DNA of 64,000 nt from Henckelia pumila (taxonomy: Eukaryota; Streptophyta; Magnoliopsida; Lamiales; Gesneriaceae): contig NW_027331831.1 of assembly GCF_033568475.1 (NCBI RefSeq), positions 9,362,001-9,426,000 on the forward strand. Reading direction: 5' to 3'. Within the stretch, counting starts at the first letter, position 1; every line of letters begins with the position of its first letter. The notes beneath the pieces are model-generated. The model searched no databases. It worked only from the letters and a program-made list of their open reading frames with translations, and was not told the origin of the DNA. The translations under genes and the position numbers were made by a program. Below are positions 23,244 through 37,671 of the stretch, piece after piece.

Positions 23244-25439
23244 CTATACCGTAAGCTCTTCCAATATGTCGGAGAGTTCCTTTTGGCTTTTATCACCTTT
23301 GGAGCTGATTTCTAGTTTAGTTCCATGATTCTTTAGTTCTACTGATTTCTGTTTTCCATTTGTAGGTGGTGGAGCGATTGGTTTAACGTCTTTCCCTGTT
23401 GCAGATGGAAACTTTGTCCATGTTTCCGTTTCAGGGTTGTCATACTCGAGTTCTAGTTCAGCATCATCATCCTTGAGTTCTTTGGATGTCAGTTTCTTGT
23501 TCGTCGGAGGTGGTGCTGTTGATTTAGCATCATTCCCTTTAGTAGGTGGAACCGTTGGGGACAATTCCGCATCAAGGTCGTAATCCAATGCAGCTAGTTC
23601 AGCTTCGTCATTCTCGAGTCCGTTGGGTGTCTCTTTCCCGTGTGTTGGAGGTGGTGCTCCTGGGTTAGCACCTTTCCCTTTAGTAGATGGATCTTTTGAA
23701 GGTAAATTCATATCAGGGTACCCTTGTTCAGCACTGCCTTTGGCTGTCTGTTTCCCTTTCATTGGAGGTTGTGCTGTTGGTGCAGCACTCTTTCCTTTGG
23801 TAGTCGGAACCAGGGGCAGTTCCATTTCAGGGTCTTCATCCTCAGGTGGTTGTTCAGCATCGCCTTTGGCGGTCTGTTTCCCGTTCACTGGAGGTGGTGT
23901 AGTTGGTTTAGCACCTGCCCCTTTGGTAGTTGGAACCTGTGGCAGTTCCATATCAGGGTCATCATCCTCGGATTCTCGTTCCACATCACCATTCTCGAGT
24001 TCTTTCGGTATCTGTTTCCCATTTGTAGGTGATGCTGCCACTGATTTGGCACCTTTCCCTTTCGTAGACGGAACATTTGGAGGCAAATCCTTTTCGAGGT
24101 CGTCGGCACCCTCGGGTGCTTGTACAGCATCACCATCCTCGAGTTCTTTAGGTACTTGTTTCCCATTTGTAGGTGCTGGTGCCATTGATTTAGCGCCATT
24201 TCCTTTATTAGGCTGGACCTTAGGAGGAAAGTCCATTTCAGGGTCATCACTATCGGGTGCTTGTGCAAAATCACCATCATCTTGTTCTTCTGGTGTCTGT
24301 TTTCTGTTAGTAGGTGGTGGTGCGGTTGATTTAGCATCCTTGGATTTTGCAGCTGGAGCCTTTGGAGGCGGTGCCATTTCAAAATCATCACCACAAGAAG
24401 GGCCGTCACAATTCTCAGGTGGTGCCTGTTTAGCGCTACCATTCTTACTGGGAGTTGGTGCCATTGGTTTAGTTGCCTTCCCTTTTCCAGGCGGAGGAGC
24501 GGTTGGTGGCGATGCCATTTCAGAATCATCAAGACACGTAGGTCCATCACATTTCTTTGGTGCTTGTTTCGCATTGCCATTCTTGGTTTCTTTGGATTCT
24601 GGTTTCTTCTCTGTGGGAGTGGGAGGAGGGGAACTTTTATCACCACCACCATCATCATCATTCTTGGTTTCTTCGGATTCTGGTTCCTTCTCTGTGGGAG
24701 GAGGGGAACTTTTATCACCATCATCATCATCATCATCGCCATTCTTGGTTTCTTTGGATTCTGGTTCCTTCTCTGTGGGAGAAGGAGAACTGTCATCGTC
24801 ATTGTCACCACCATCACGATCACCATCATCGCCTTTCTTGGTTTCTTTGGATTCTGGCTTCTTCTCTGTGGGAGGAGAGGAACTTTCATCTTCATCGCCG
24901 TCGCCATCGTCTTCATCTTCATCGTCGCCATCATCACCATCTTTGTCATTTAGAGTACCATCAACATCATCATCTGCATCTTTTTCATCTGATTTTGAGT
25001 TCTCTTTTGTAGGTTGTGGTTCTGCAGCCTCTCCATCACAAGAAGAACCAGTACATTCCGTGGACTCACTAGATTTTTCCTTTTTCTTCTTTGGAGGTGA
25101 GCTTTCATCATCTTCGTCTGCGCAAGAATCGCCCTCACATTCTTTGGTTTCTATGGGTTTTGATTCATCTTTTGTAGACTTTGATGATTCATCGTCCTCA
25201 TCGGACGAATCTTGATCATCATAGTCTTCGCAAGAATCACAAGGCTCACATTGATCTCCCTCTTCTTCTTCTGTCATTTCTTGTTTCCCTTCCCCTGTTG
25301 CAGGAAGTGAATTCGTTTCCGGATCATCATCAGAAACCGCTATCTTTTCCTCCAGTGTTCTTCTTGGAATCGGGCGTGTTGCATTAGAAAAATTAACAGT
25401 AATTATTAAAACGATAAGCAAACAGTGAAGAAATTTCAT
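23244..25439 (-). CDS. Secreted acidic repeat protein, function unknown
   Basis: Intronless frame of 731 residues; I do not recognise the family. Residues 1-21 are a clear signal peptide (MKFLHCLLIVLIITVNFSNA), so the protein enters the secretory pathway. The mature part has no membrane segment. It is built from repeats in three zones: residues about 60-160, very acidic with small cysteine motifs (CEGDSC, CTGSSC); about 190-300, four units of roughly 27 residues with PTEKEPESKETKNGD; about 305-700, some nine units of about 45 residues on the pattern DDPEMELPP...TKGKGAKS.APPPTNGKQ.PKELENGDAE. CDGPTC and CDGPSC recur at the start of the last zone. Pro, Lys, Asp/Glu and Ser dominate. It could be a wall- or vacuole-located acidic, possibly calcium-binding or glycosylated protein, but that is inference from composition. 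A 530-residue frame on the other strand is a by-product of the repeats. The signal peptide, long clean frame and TATA box argue for a real gene. Confidence 0.78.
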   Translation of the reverse strand: MKFLHCLLIVLIITVNFSNATRPIPRRTLEEKIAVSDDDPETNSLPATGEGKQEMTEEEEGDQCEPCDSCEDYDDQDSSDEDDESSKSTKDESKPIETKECEGDSCADEDDESSPPKKKKEKSSESTECTGSSCDGEAAEPQPTKENSKSDEKDADDDVDGTLNDKDGDDGDDEDEDDGDGDEDESSSPPTEKKPESKETKKGDDGDRDGGDNDDDSSPSPTEKEPESKETKNGDDDDDDGDKSSPPPTEKEPESEETKNDDDGGGDKSSPPPTPTEKKPESKETKNGNAKQAPKKCDGPTCLDDSEMASPPTAPPPGKGKATKPMAPTPSKNGSAKQAPPENCDGPSCGDDFEMAPPPKAPAAKSKDAKSTAPPPTNRKQTPEEQDDGDFAQAPDSDDPEMDFPPKVQPNKGNGAKSMAPAPTNGKQVPKELEDGDAVQAPEGADDLEKDLPPNVPSTKGKGAKSVAASPTNGKQIPKELENGDVERESEDDDPDMELPQVPTTKGAGAKPTTPPPVNGKQTAKGDAEQPPEDEDPEMELPLVPTTKGKSAAPTAQPPMKGKQTAKGSAEQGYPDMNLPSKDPSTKGKGANPGAPPPTHGKETPNGLENDEAELAALDYDLDAELSPTVPPTKGNDAKSTAPPPTNKKLTSKELKDDDAELELEYDNPETETWTKFPSATGKDVKPIAPPPTNGKQKSVELKNHGTKLEISSKGDKSQKELSDILEELTV

Positions 25440-25506
25440 GTTTATCAGTGTGTCTTTGAGTGCTGATAATTCTCACATATGGCAGATTTTGTTTTGGACT
25501 CGGTGA

Positions 25507-25516
25507 TAATATATAA
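25507..25516 (-). promoter_or_regulatory. TATA box of the acidic repeat protein gene
   Basis: ATTATATATT on the minus strand about 70 bp upstream of the ATG at 25439, giving a short leader. Confidence 0.55.
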
Positions 25517-26023
25517 TGTACTTTGTGCTACGGTGGAAATGTAATTAAGACATTAAATAGTCAGTTTTAATGAAGCATTTATAAAGAACACATTTCGGTT
25601 TCTTATCTTTTCTAGTATTAATTAATTAATTTTTGTCGATGTCTTTAATTTATTATAGATCAAAATTCCTACCCGTTTTAAATTTTTAATATATCATGTT
25701 CTTTTGATCATATGATTTTTTTGATTTTATGTTTCGAATCGAATGTACATAAATAAAATCCAATATGTAGAGAATTTCGTTTATGTTGTAATAGTAACTG
25801 CAGCAAGAAATTTTTACATCCCTTGACTACTTTAGGTACATTGCATAAAACCAAACAGTACCAAATTTATATCATTTTATATATTTATGCGTTACACACC
25901 AAACACAAAACGTAGGCCAAGTGGCCTACAAAACAGTAGATATTAGGACAACATAGTGATAGGGTTACACCCAATTTCAAAGTTCCAAAACACAATCAAA
26001 TCCTCGCTCATATTATGTAAGAT
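25517..26023. other. Spacer between the acidic protein gene and galactinol synthase
   Basis: Upstream region of one minus-strand gene and 3' flank of the next. The part next to 26023 should hold the galactinol synthase 3' UTR. No other feature is seen. Confidence 0.5.
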
Positions 26024-27819
26024 TTATGCAGCAGATGGTGCAGGAATGTATGACACAGCAGGCTCAGGCATGGAAGCCAAGATAGATGTCTTGGAGAAAT
26101 CTTCGCCCTTGTAGTCGAGCGACTCGTCGTCGTAAACATCCCACCATTTCTTGACCAGTATTTTGATATCGGCTCTGTCCATGTTCTCTTCGACACCAGT
26201 GTACCTCCATGGTTTTGATCCCTGCATTTTTCATGTCATTTGATCAAAATGTGAATGAACTCATGTACTTGTTACTAAGTATTTTGAAGTTGAATGACTA
26301 GATCTTACAGCAGCACAGTAGTGAACAACTTTGATCTTTTCAAGATCGACATTCTCAGGGTGGCGCCATATGTTGGCCAGAACAAGGTTGTACACATTGG
26401 GGATTGGCTTGTAGACGCTGTTGAAGAACATGTTCAAGAAATCCTGTCGTTTTCGTCGCAAAAAAAGGATTTCAGAACGCGGACGACACATCACATCGAG
26501 CCACATGACTGGAAAACAGAATGTGAAGTTATATATACCTGCTCGGCAAATGGAGTGGGAGGAGTGATGCGCAGAGTCTCGAGCAGGTTCTCGTAGGTCT
26601 CTTTGTTAGGCTCATACACGAACATGCCAGCATTGAAGTAGAGTGGAGGAGGCGATCCCATTTCAGCAGGCCAAGTCACCTTGTTGGGGACCTGTTGGCA
26701 GTAGCCAATAGAGTACTGTTTCGAGTGGCTCCATGTCTTCTCACAGAAGCAGTCCATCACAGCGTAGAAGTAGCCGTCGGCCAAGTCGAACAGATGGTCG
26801 ATGTTCTCGTAAACTTGGATGTCTGCATCAAGGTACACCATCTTGTTGTACTCCAAGAACTGCAAAACAAATGTGATTCACCAAATATATATTAATATCA
26901 TGCAGTCAGTATAAAAGACTTCAACCATCTCACCCACTGCTTGATATTTTTTGGGGCAATTTGGTCACATAATATGTTTAATCAGCGCGCAGGTGAACCC
27001 CTGAGCTAACACAATAGAATTTTAAGACGTTTCTTGAAGAATGTAGAAGCACGTTCTGAAGAGGGTAAAAATGGAAAATATATTTTGCATGAGCCAATAT
27101 ATATGTTGTCTTCTTCCCCCTCTTTTCTTGACTGGTTGATTTGGACAGTCGGTTTTTGAATTGATTTTTTTATATATATATAATCTTATGTTTATTTTTT
27201 ATGAAGGGTATGCTTTTGCATAACTTAAATACATTAAACTGTTTCCAAAACTAAATTTCTTGCTTCAAATTATCAAGAACTTCTGCATGCTGGGGAAAAA
27301 AATTCAATGGGAAAGATATGATTTTTTCCCCTGAAAAATATGCATATGTAGGGAAAACGGTCCCTACCATACATCTCCCTCTTTCAGTCTGATTCATTAA
27401 TACACAATTATAATTCTTAGCACCAAAAACTGTATACTAAATCGATAATAGTCCATAATAATATTATAATGAAGAAGAAGACACAATAAGCTTACGTTCC
27501 ATATGCGGAGCTTGGAGTAGTTGATAACATAATAAGCCATGGCGAACTGAATCTGATTCTCCGGGGGATAAATGGGCTCGATCTCCTTGACAATGCAACC
27601 TTGTTCTCTGAGAATCTCACGATGTTCTTCAGGAACATCAGGCAAGATGGCCACCACAAGAGGGTAGGCAGTGTTCACCTTCCTTAGGCCCTTAGCCAAT
27701 CCAACCACCCCTTTCACATAATCACCACTGCCAGCAAGAAACGTCACGTATGCCCGTTTCGAGTCGAGGGTCGGAGCTACTTTTCCAGGGAAGTAATCTG
27801 CGGGGATTTGGGGAGCCAT
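26024..27819 (-). CDS. GolS: Galactinol synthase
   Basis: Cytosolic GT8 glycosyltransferase that transfers galactose from UDP-galactose to myo-inositol. It makes galactinol, the donor for raffinose-family sugars, and is often stress-induced. Four exons with GT-AG borders: 27819-27496, 26859-26539, 26443-26309 and 26221-26024. All introns are phase 0, and 978 nt give 325 residues, the normal length. Visible are RAYVTFLAGSGDYVKGVVGLAKGL near the N-terminus, the metal-binding DxD motif in MVYLDADIQV (residues 119 and 121), DCFCEKTWSHS, LYFNAGMFVYEP, the histidine in KVVHYCAAGSKPW, and the family C-terminal pentapeptide APSAA. Most family members read LDGDIQV, so the Ala in the DxD loop is a mild variant. 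Intron 1 (27495-26860) is the longest. Which paralogue it is, and whether drought or cold induces it, cannot be read from sequence alone. Confidence 0.96.
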
Positions 27820-27954
27820 TTCAGATGACAAAAAAATATATCGGGTGCGGGTTTGAGGAGAGTTTTTGTAGGAAAAGTAAAAGTAAGCAACACTTTGCAA
27901 AACCCCTACTTTGCCTTTGTTTGCTCCTGAGCTTCAATGGCAACTTCTGCTGCC

Positions 27955-27962
27955 TTTAAATA
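27955..27962 (-). promoter_or_regulatory. TATA box of galactinol synthase
   Basis: TATTTAAA on the minus strand about 137 bp upstream of the ATG at 27819, giving a leader of about 100 nt. Confidence 0.55.
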
Positions 27963-28440
27963 GATGGCAAATGAATGGTTGATGCTGCCTAAATGAAATT
28001 CAAATCTAAATGCAATATTCCTTTTTTCTATATTTTATTTTTTCAAAGAAATTAAATAAAATAATTTACGTGTGGATTAAGATATGCATGGGGTGTGTGT
28101 GTGTGGAGAGAATAATGCATAGATATATATATATATGTTATATAATTAATGAGCTAGCTAGCTACGTGATACCGACTCATTTGTTTTGTGTCTTTCATGG
28201 CTTTTCTCCATGAAAGAATTGTTTTGATGGACAGTACTGAAAGACCTCAGGGCTTGAAGGGCATTAGTGACAGGGAAAAATATATGCATGCTTGATATAG
28301 ACAGTTTTATTTACTATTATTATATTGTACAAAACAAATCAAAACCACAATATAATCATAATATAATTTAATGCATGAAGTGAAAATATATAAGCATGCC
28401 ATTAAGTATTTAGGAAAAAAAATTTAATTTTACTCCTATA
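27963..28440. other. Upstream region of galactinol synthase
   Basis: AT-rich with short GT and AT runs (28096-28135) and GAGCTAGCTAGCTACGTG near 28150. No clear ABRE or DRE cluster was seen. Confidence 0.4.
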
Positions 28441-28448
28441 ATTAAGTT

Positions 28449-29246
28449 TAGAGGTGGAAAATATTCTCGAAATCCCGACATTTTCCGAATCCAGTCTCAT
28501 TTCCGTCCCTAAAAAATATCAACCCGAAATTTTTCCGACCCGAATTTTTGGGATTTTTTCCATCCCGATTAATATCGGAAGAGAGATAGGGAATAAAACT
28601 TTATCCCGACGGAATTTTCGACCCGTCACGAAATAATATTATAATATATTTTATTAATAATTTTTTAATAGATTGAACTAAATATTATTGGGTTTGAACT
28701 CATATAACAATTAATTGTGAACTTAATTCACATAATTGTTTATTCTTGGAACGATCGAAATAAGAAATATTGTATAGTCACGAAATGATATTTTATTTTT
28801 GTATATTTTTTTTAAAAAATAAATTTAAATTTTAATTAATTCATATTTATAATTATCTAATTCACAAAATTATCTAGTAATTTGTATCCGAACATTTTAT
28901 TAATAATTATTTGCTGCACAGTATGATAAGATGTTCTTCTCTTGACAAAACCTTGAAACATTATCTGGAATATTTTAATATTATATATGTTATAAGTTGA
29001 ATATTTATTTTTTATTTAGAAATATAAGTTTCTAAATAATATTTTTAAAATAAAATAATCAATTTTTTTTTGTTTTTTGAACGAAATCTTAAACATTAAA
29101 AAAAATTCGGGATTCTTTCTCCCTACCCGACATATCTCAAAATGTGTCGGGTACGGGATCGGAAGAAAAAAAGTTATCCGATTGTTTTCGGGACGGGAAC
29201 TGGGTAGGAGGGTTACGGGACGGGTCCCGACCCTATTCTACTCCTA
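28449..29246. mobile_element. Non-autonomous hAT element with 8-bp target duplication
   Basis: The ends TAGAGGTGGAAAATA and TATTCTACTCCTA are inverted repeats of the hAT type. ATTAAGTT occurs directly outside both ends (28441-28448 and 29247-29254), an exact 8-bp duplication. The arms are rich in CGGGAT/ACCCGA motifs and the centre is AT-rich. 798 bp, no transposase. Confidence 0.85.
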
Positions 29247-29677
29247 ATTAAGTTTATCTCATTACGATTTGGTTACTCTAGCTATATTGTCAAAATTGAA
29301 TTTCAATGGTGCATTTTCCAATTTTTGGCGATTTTAACTTCTCGAGAATACTGATATGATACTACACAAATGAACGTCGCGTTGACATGAGATGAGTGTC
29401 ATGTTATAAAAATGAAACTTAACAGCACAAAAATTATGAAAGATTAAATGAGATTCCACCATAATTATTATTTCTGGAAGATAAAATGTATTATATCAAA
29501 GTATGATAAAATGTATTATATCAAAGTACGCTCAACTCCTCCAATATTTCAAATTAAATAAGAGAGAAAATAAATAAATTACCAAAATCATCATGTGATC
29601 GAGGCTTTTGTCTATGTTGCTCCATTCAAATAGTGTTCGAATGAGAATCTAACGGTCCAATTTTTATTTTTATTTTT

Positions 29678-29716
29678 TTGCATTTGAGATGTTCACATGA
29701 ACATCTTAAATGCAAA
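29678..29716. repeat. 39-bp near-perfect palindrome
   Basis: TTGCATTTGAGATGTTCA is followed by its near-exact reverse complement around a CATG centre. It would form a stable hairpin as RNA. It may be the middle of a small MITE whose outer ends are CTAACGGTCC near 29650 and CGTTGGATG near 29728. Confidence 0.75.
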
Positions 29717-30594
29717 ATACAAGAGTCGTTGGATGCAGCACATGGGCAATGCTCATGTGCTGGCATAGACAGACCCGTGATTGGGATGATTTTTGATATG
29801 TTAGTCGAATTTAACGTCGTGTTAACGATACTTGACGTCATATCAATGATGTCCAATACCATGTCAGTATTCCAATTAAATATAAAGTAAAAAGAAAAGA
29901 AAAACCAACTTACAAGAACGAAGACCAAATTAACCACTTAATTAAAAATAAAAACCAAAAATAGCTAAATTTATGTTTATAAAATGTTTAATCAAACAAA
30001 AATTCTTGTAAGCCACGCGTGTTGCTTGTAGCTATGCCGAGTTAGAAGGAAGAACGGTACATCAAAACAAGCTAGCTAACCCTAAAAGCAGATGGAATAT
30101 GCATTGCTTTTATATCAGAATAAATTCGAATATATCATCCCTTTTCGAGTTTGTGGAATTCCAAAAGGAAACTAAATAATTCAAAGTATGAAATATAAAT
30201 AATTATTCATTGGTTAAAGGCATGTGGGAACTAGAATAATAATAAGTTTGAAAAGAATCTCATGAATTTCTACTGTGAATCTATATGGAATGCAAGAAGA
30301 AGTGGTCCTCTTGGCTAGCTCTGCATTTGCATATACTATTCTATCCGTCCACGTTCCAACCCTTCGTGTTTCCATTTACATTCCCTTATCCAACATTTTA
30401 CGTGTAACCATGAAAAAAAATATTTAGTACATCATGTCGAATCCAAAGGAAACGTTGTTTTAACAGGGACGGAGAAAGAAAATTCAATTAGTTAAGGAGG
30501 CGAAAATGACTTTTATTGGATGAGAGGGGCGTCGTCGATTAATCATTTAGAAAATCATGAACTACTACTGTAAATTTGGAGTATATAATTATGA

Positions 30595-30762
30595 CAAAAG
30601 CTCTTATGAGACGGTCTCAAGGATTATTTTTTTTGAGACGAGTCTTTTATATGGGTTATTCATTAAAAAGTATTAAATTTTATGCCAAAAATATTACTTG
30701 TTATTATAAATATGAGTATGGTTGACCCGTCTCATGGATGAGACTGTCTCACAAGAGTGTTA
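30595..30762. mobile_element. Small MITE with GAGACGGTCTCA ends
   Basis: The ends CTCTTATGAGACGGTCTCA and TGAGACTGTCTCACAAGAG are inverted repeats. The inside has TTTATGCCAAAAATATTACTTG. A second, diverged copy lies in opposite orientation at 45515-45664 plus 53957-53982, where a gypsy element has split it, so the family is repeated in this genome. Confidence 0.7.
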
Positions 30763-33347
30763 CTCATTAATTATATACTATTGAGGGGTGACGAGTGCAA
30801 CCACTGAGCCCTGTTGGCTCCGTCTCTGGTTGTTTTTGCATTTTCAAATTAGAAATCAATTATTTGCGCATAGTTAATAATGAGAGAGCTTTTGATCATG
30901 TTTCAGGAACAAATATTATACTTCTTTTTTCTTTTTCCTTTGTTTTTGAAGAGCAAATATTAGTACTACTTGTTCTTGGATTTTTACGGTGAAAAAAAGA
31001 GGGAAAACATCAGAACTAGACATTGATTGAAAATAATAGTGAAAATCTGAAAACTTTTTGTATTGTGTTTAATAAATAAGTGATTCGTATGCTAGATTTT
31101 TAATAAAATTGCGTAAATACAGTTATTAGAGAAAATATCTCTCTTCACTTATTTGAATGAATTTAAAGGATAATTTTGTATTAGACAAAAATATTGGGGG
31201 TGAGAGTGACTAGAAGAAGTTTCGTCGACTTAAGAAAATATCAAATCACTTTTGAAAAATCGTTCATATAACTAGCTTTTGAGTTTTGGTTAAATTAAGT
31301 AGATGTAGAAGCAAATTTTGGGTTGAGAAACAACAAAAACTAATTTTTTAAAGTGAAAAGTGAATAAACACTCTGTTTTTTTTTGAATTGCAAACATTCT
31401 CTAAATTATGTGAATTGAAACAATTCTAAGATGTATCAAATCACAAAAGAAATAATTTTGGGTCTTAAAGAATATGTTTAGTTTGAAAACCTTGGTTAGT
31501 AAAGCTATAAAATTTGATATTATTGAGAGAGCTAACCCCAAATTCATGTGGACCATAACAAAATGGCAAATGGTACTGGTACAAAGTCGCAATCTTGGAT
31601 GGACAAATAGTTCCCATGCACGTTCTTTGCTATCCCTACTAGCTAGCTAAGCTAATACTTACACATTCTTTTAACTACGTATACGTACATGAATCTCAAA
31701 ACAAAACAAAATTCGATAAAAAGACAATTTTTCCGAAAGGCAATAATATATTTTGAGGTAGAATCCGATCCCTACTTTTTGAGGGCCCTAATTAGCTTTG
31801 GAGATTCATAGGTGGGGACAAAGCGAATAAAAGAATTTGGGTCGTATTTGGCACTTATAGACTTATAGTTGATATTTCCTTAATTATTTGACAGCTTAAT
31901 TAGTCATTGGTTAATTTCTATCCGATGGATCGAACAAGTGATTTTGGCTTTGCATTAATTACATAATTGATTGTCATTTTACTAGAAAATATAATCGCTG
32001 ATAATATGTGCAAAATAAATCTTTTATATATATGTCTCACGTTAGTCCAAACGACATGTATCGATCAAACTTTCAGAAAAAACAATTTTTGCGTCCCAAC
32101 ATAAGGTATATACTTTATAGACATACGGACATACGGTTTATATTTTCATGAGAGATACTATAAGTCTATAATGATGTGCTCGAGAATAAAAAATAAAACA
32201 AAACAAAATTCATTTAAACGACGTTGAAGACCTTGATTATTCGATGGTCTGTGTTTGTCCTGCATGATGGAATATGCTTGTAGAATATATGTTTAGTCTG
32301 TGTAAATTAATTTGTGAATTTAATAATTGTGGTGTGGATTGATTTGCAGAATGTGATTGAGAAGGGACTTATCATATTTATATGTGTACCACACGAAGAG
32401 GCGTCTCGTAGCCTCAGGCAACATTTATATAATATCTTTTTTGTTGATTAATAACTATCTAGATTTTAAATCATTTCCATTGTTTTTGTTTCATTATATT
32501 ATATATTAATTGATGATAACAGATATTAATTACTATTCATTTGAATTTATAAAAAATAACTAATTTAATATTTTTTAAAAGGGATTAAAAGCTCTAATTC
32601 GTGCAACTTACAGCATTTTGTGGAGATTATAACTTTGTCCTTGTTTATTGTTATTAATCGACAAAATTTAGGAACTTTTTTTCAATTTATTGCTACTCGA
32701 TTTTCAAATAATGTCTCAACTCTAGAACGAATTCAACTGGATTAAAAGTCACGTGGAATAACCCCACTACTAGATGACATGCTGGAGCTATATCTGACCC
32801 AACTTGATCCAATAGAGGATTTGAATTTGTAAGTGAGGCCCAAGTTAACGCATGGGCCTCGTGTGTACCAACATTGATCCAATTATTTAATTTAATTTCA
32901 TAACAGTAGCATTACACTAAAAACATCATAGTTCAAAAAAAGGAGCAAAAAAAAACACGCAAACTAAGAACATAACTTTGGAACATATATAACAGACAAT
33001 TGAAATCTCCCAACTCTCGAAAACAACCATTTTCTAAGGAAAAATCTATGGTCACAACTCACAAGCACAAGACTACACAAAAACCAGAAGCATACAGCAA
33101 CAACTCACATAAACTCCATAAAGCTTTTACGCCTGTAAAATAAAAATGGAGCATAGTAAGAAATACATCATACAACTATTGATATAAATTAAATAAAAAA
33201 AGGAAAAGAAAAGTTTAGGCAATGTTTGCTAGCTTCTTCCCAGAATGTTACCATTCTCCAAAAACAAGCAAGCATACATACATCAGTCTCCCAATTTATC
33301 TACCAGAATGTATTTTTCTCAAAACGTTATTGTCGATGAATGTTATA

Positions 33348-37125
<3,778 letters not shown>

Positions 37126-37156
37126 TAAATGAATATCACCATTGTTGACCAGTGGA

Positions 37157-37165
37157 TATTTATAG
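37157..37165 (-). promoter_or_regulatory. TATA box of the ARF gene
   Basis: CTATAAATA on the minus strand about 30 bp upstream of the inferred leader exon, consistent with a start near 37125. Confidence 0.6.
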
Positions 37166-37199
37166 GAAGATAGATGCGTGCGTACCTCCACCAGGCAAT

Positions 37200-37671
37200 T
37201 TTTATGTTATACATATGCCATCGGTTCTTCACTAAAATAACGATATTGCCCCTTAAGGAATGACGCTAAATCCTGCGTTTCCCGCCGTCGGATTTCTTCA
37301 CGTTTTAGGTTGACGGTGACGATGATGATGATGTGCACTTGTGCTTCGCTGCTCGGTGAATCTTCTACCGTTAGATATCGACGGTGTGATTCTGGCTAGA
37401 CAAGGAGATCTTGCCACGTCATTTATTTCCATCATCAAGATAATAATAACTCGAGAATTTATTAACGTAATTGAGAGACATTGTCGTTGTATTTTGAGAT
37501 GAATTGTATAAGGGTGGGTTTTACCCCAGTCTCTATGTGATAGGTAAAAACACATGATTGGTCAAATTATGTGGGACCAATATAATTGATGTGGGGCCCC
37601 ATGGTTTAGATCAATGAAAGAGTTTCACCTACCCCATGGGGTAATGTCCATGGGGTAGGATCGAAGTAACC
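37200..37671. other. ARF upstream spacer with hairpins
   Basis: Contains GATGATGATGATG and a MITE-like stretch (about 37512-37665) in which TACCCCATGG/CCATGGGGTA recur in inverse orientation and GTGGGACCAATATAATTG sits in the middle. The motif is shared with the palindrome near 5880. No gene is seen. Confidence 0.45.

Larger units (their letters stand above)
29255..33347. other. Long AT-rich spacer before the ARF gene
   Basis: Holds a 39-bp palindrome at 29678-29716 and a GAGACGGTCTCA MITE at 30595-30762 (separate entries). No gene is seen; the listed short frames are unsupported. The last few hundred bases should hold the ARF 3' UTR. Confidence 0.5.

Noticed and set aside
23623-25215. 530-codon open frame on the plus strand
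   Set aside because: It is the antisense of the repeat-built acidic protein. Its Ser/Phe/Gly/Pro-rich translation mirrors the repeats, and it has no start context or signal. The minus-strand frame has a signal peptide and TATA box.
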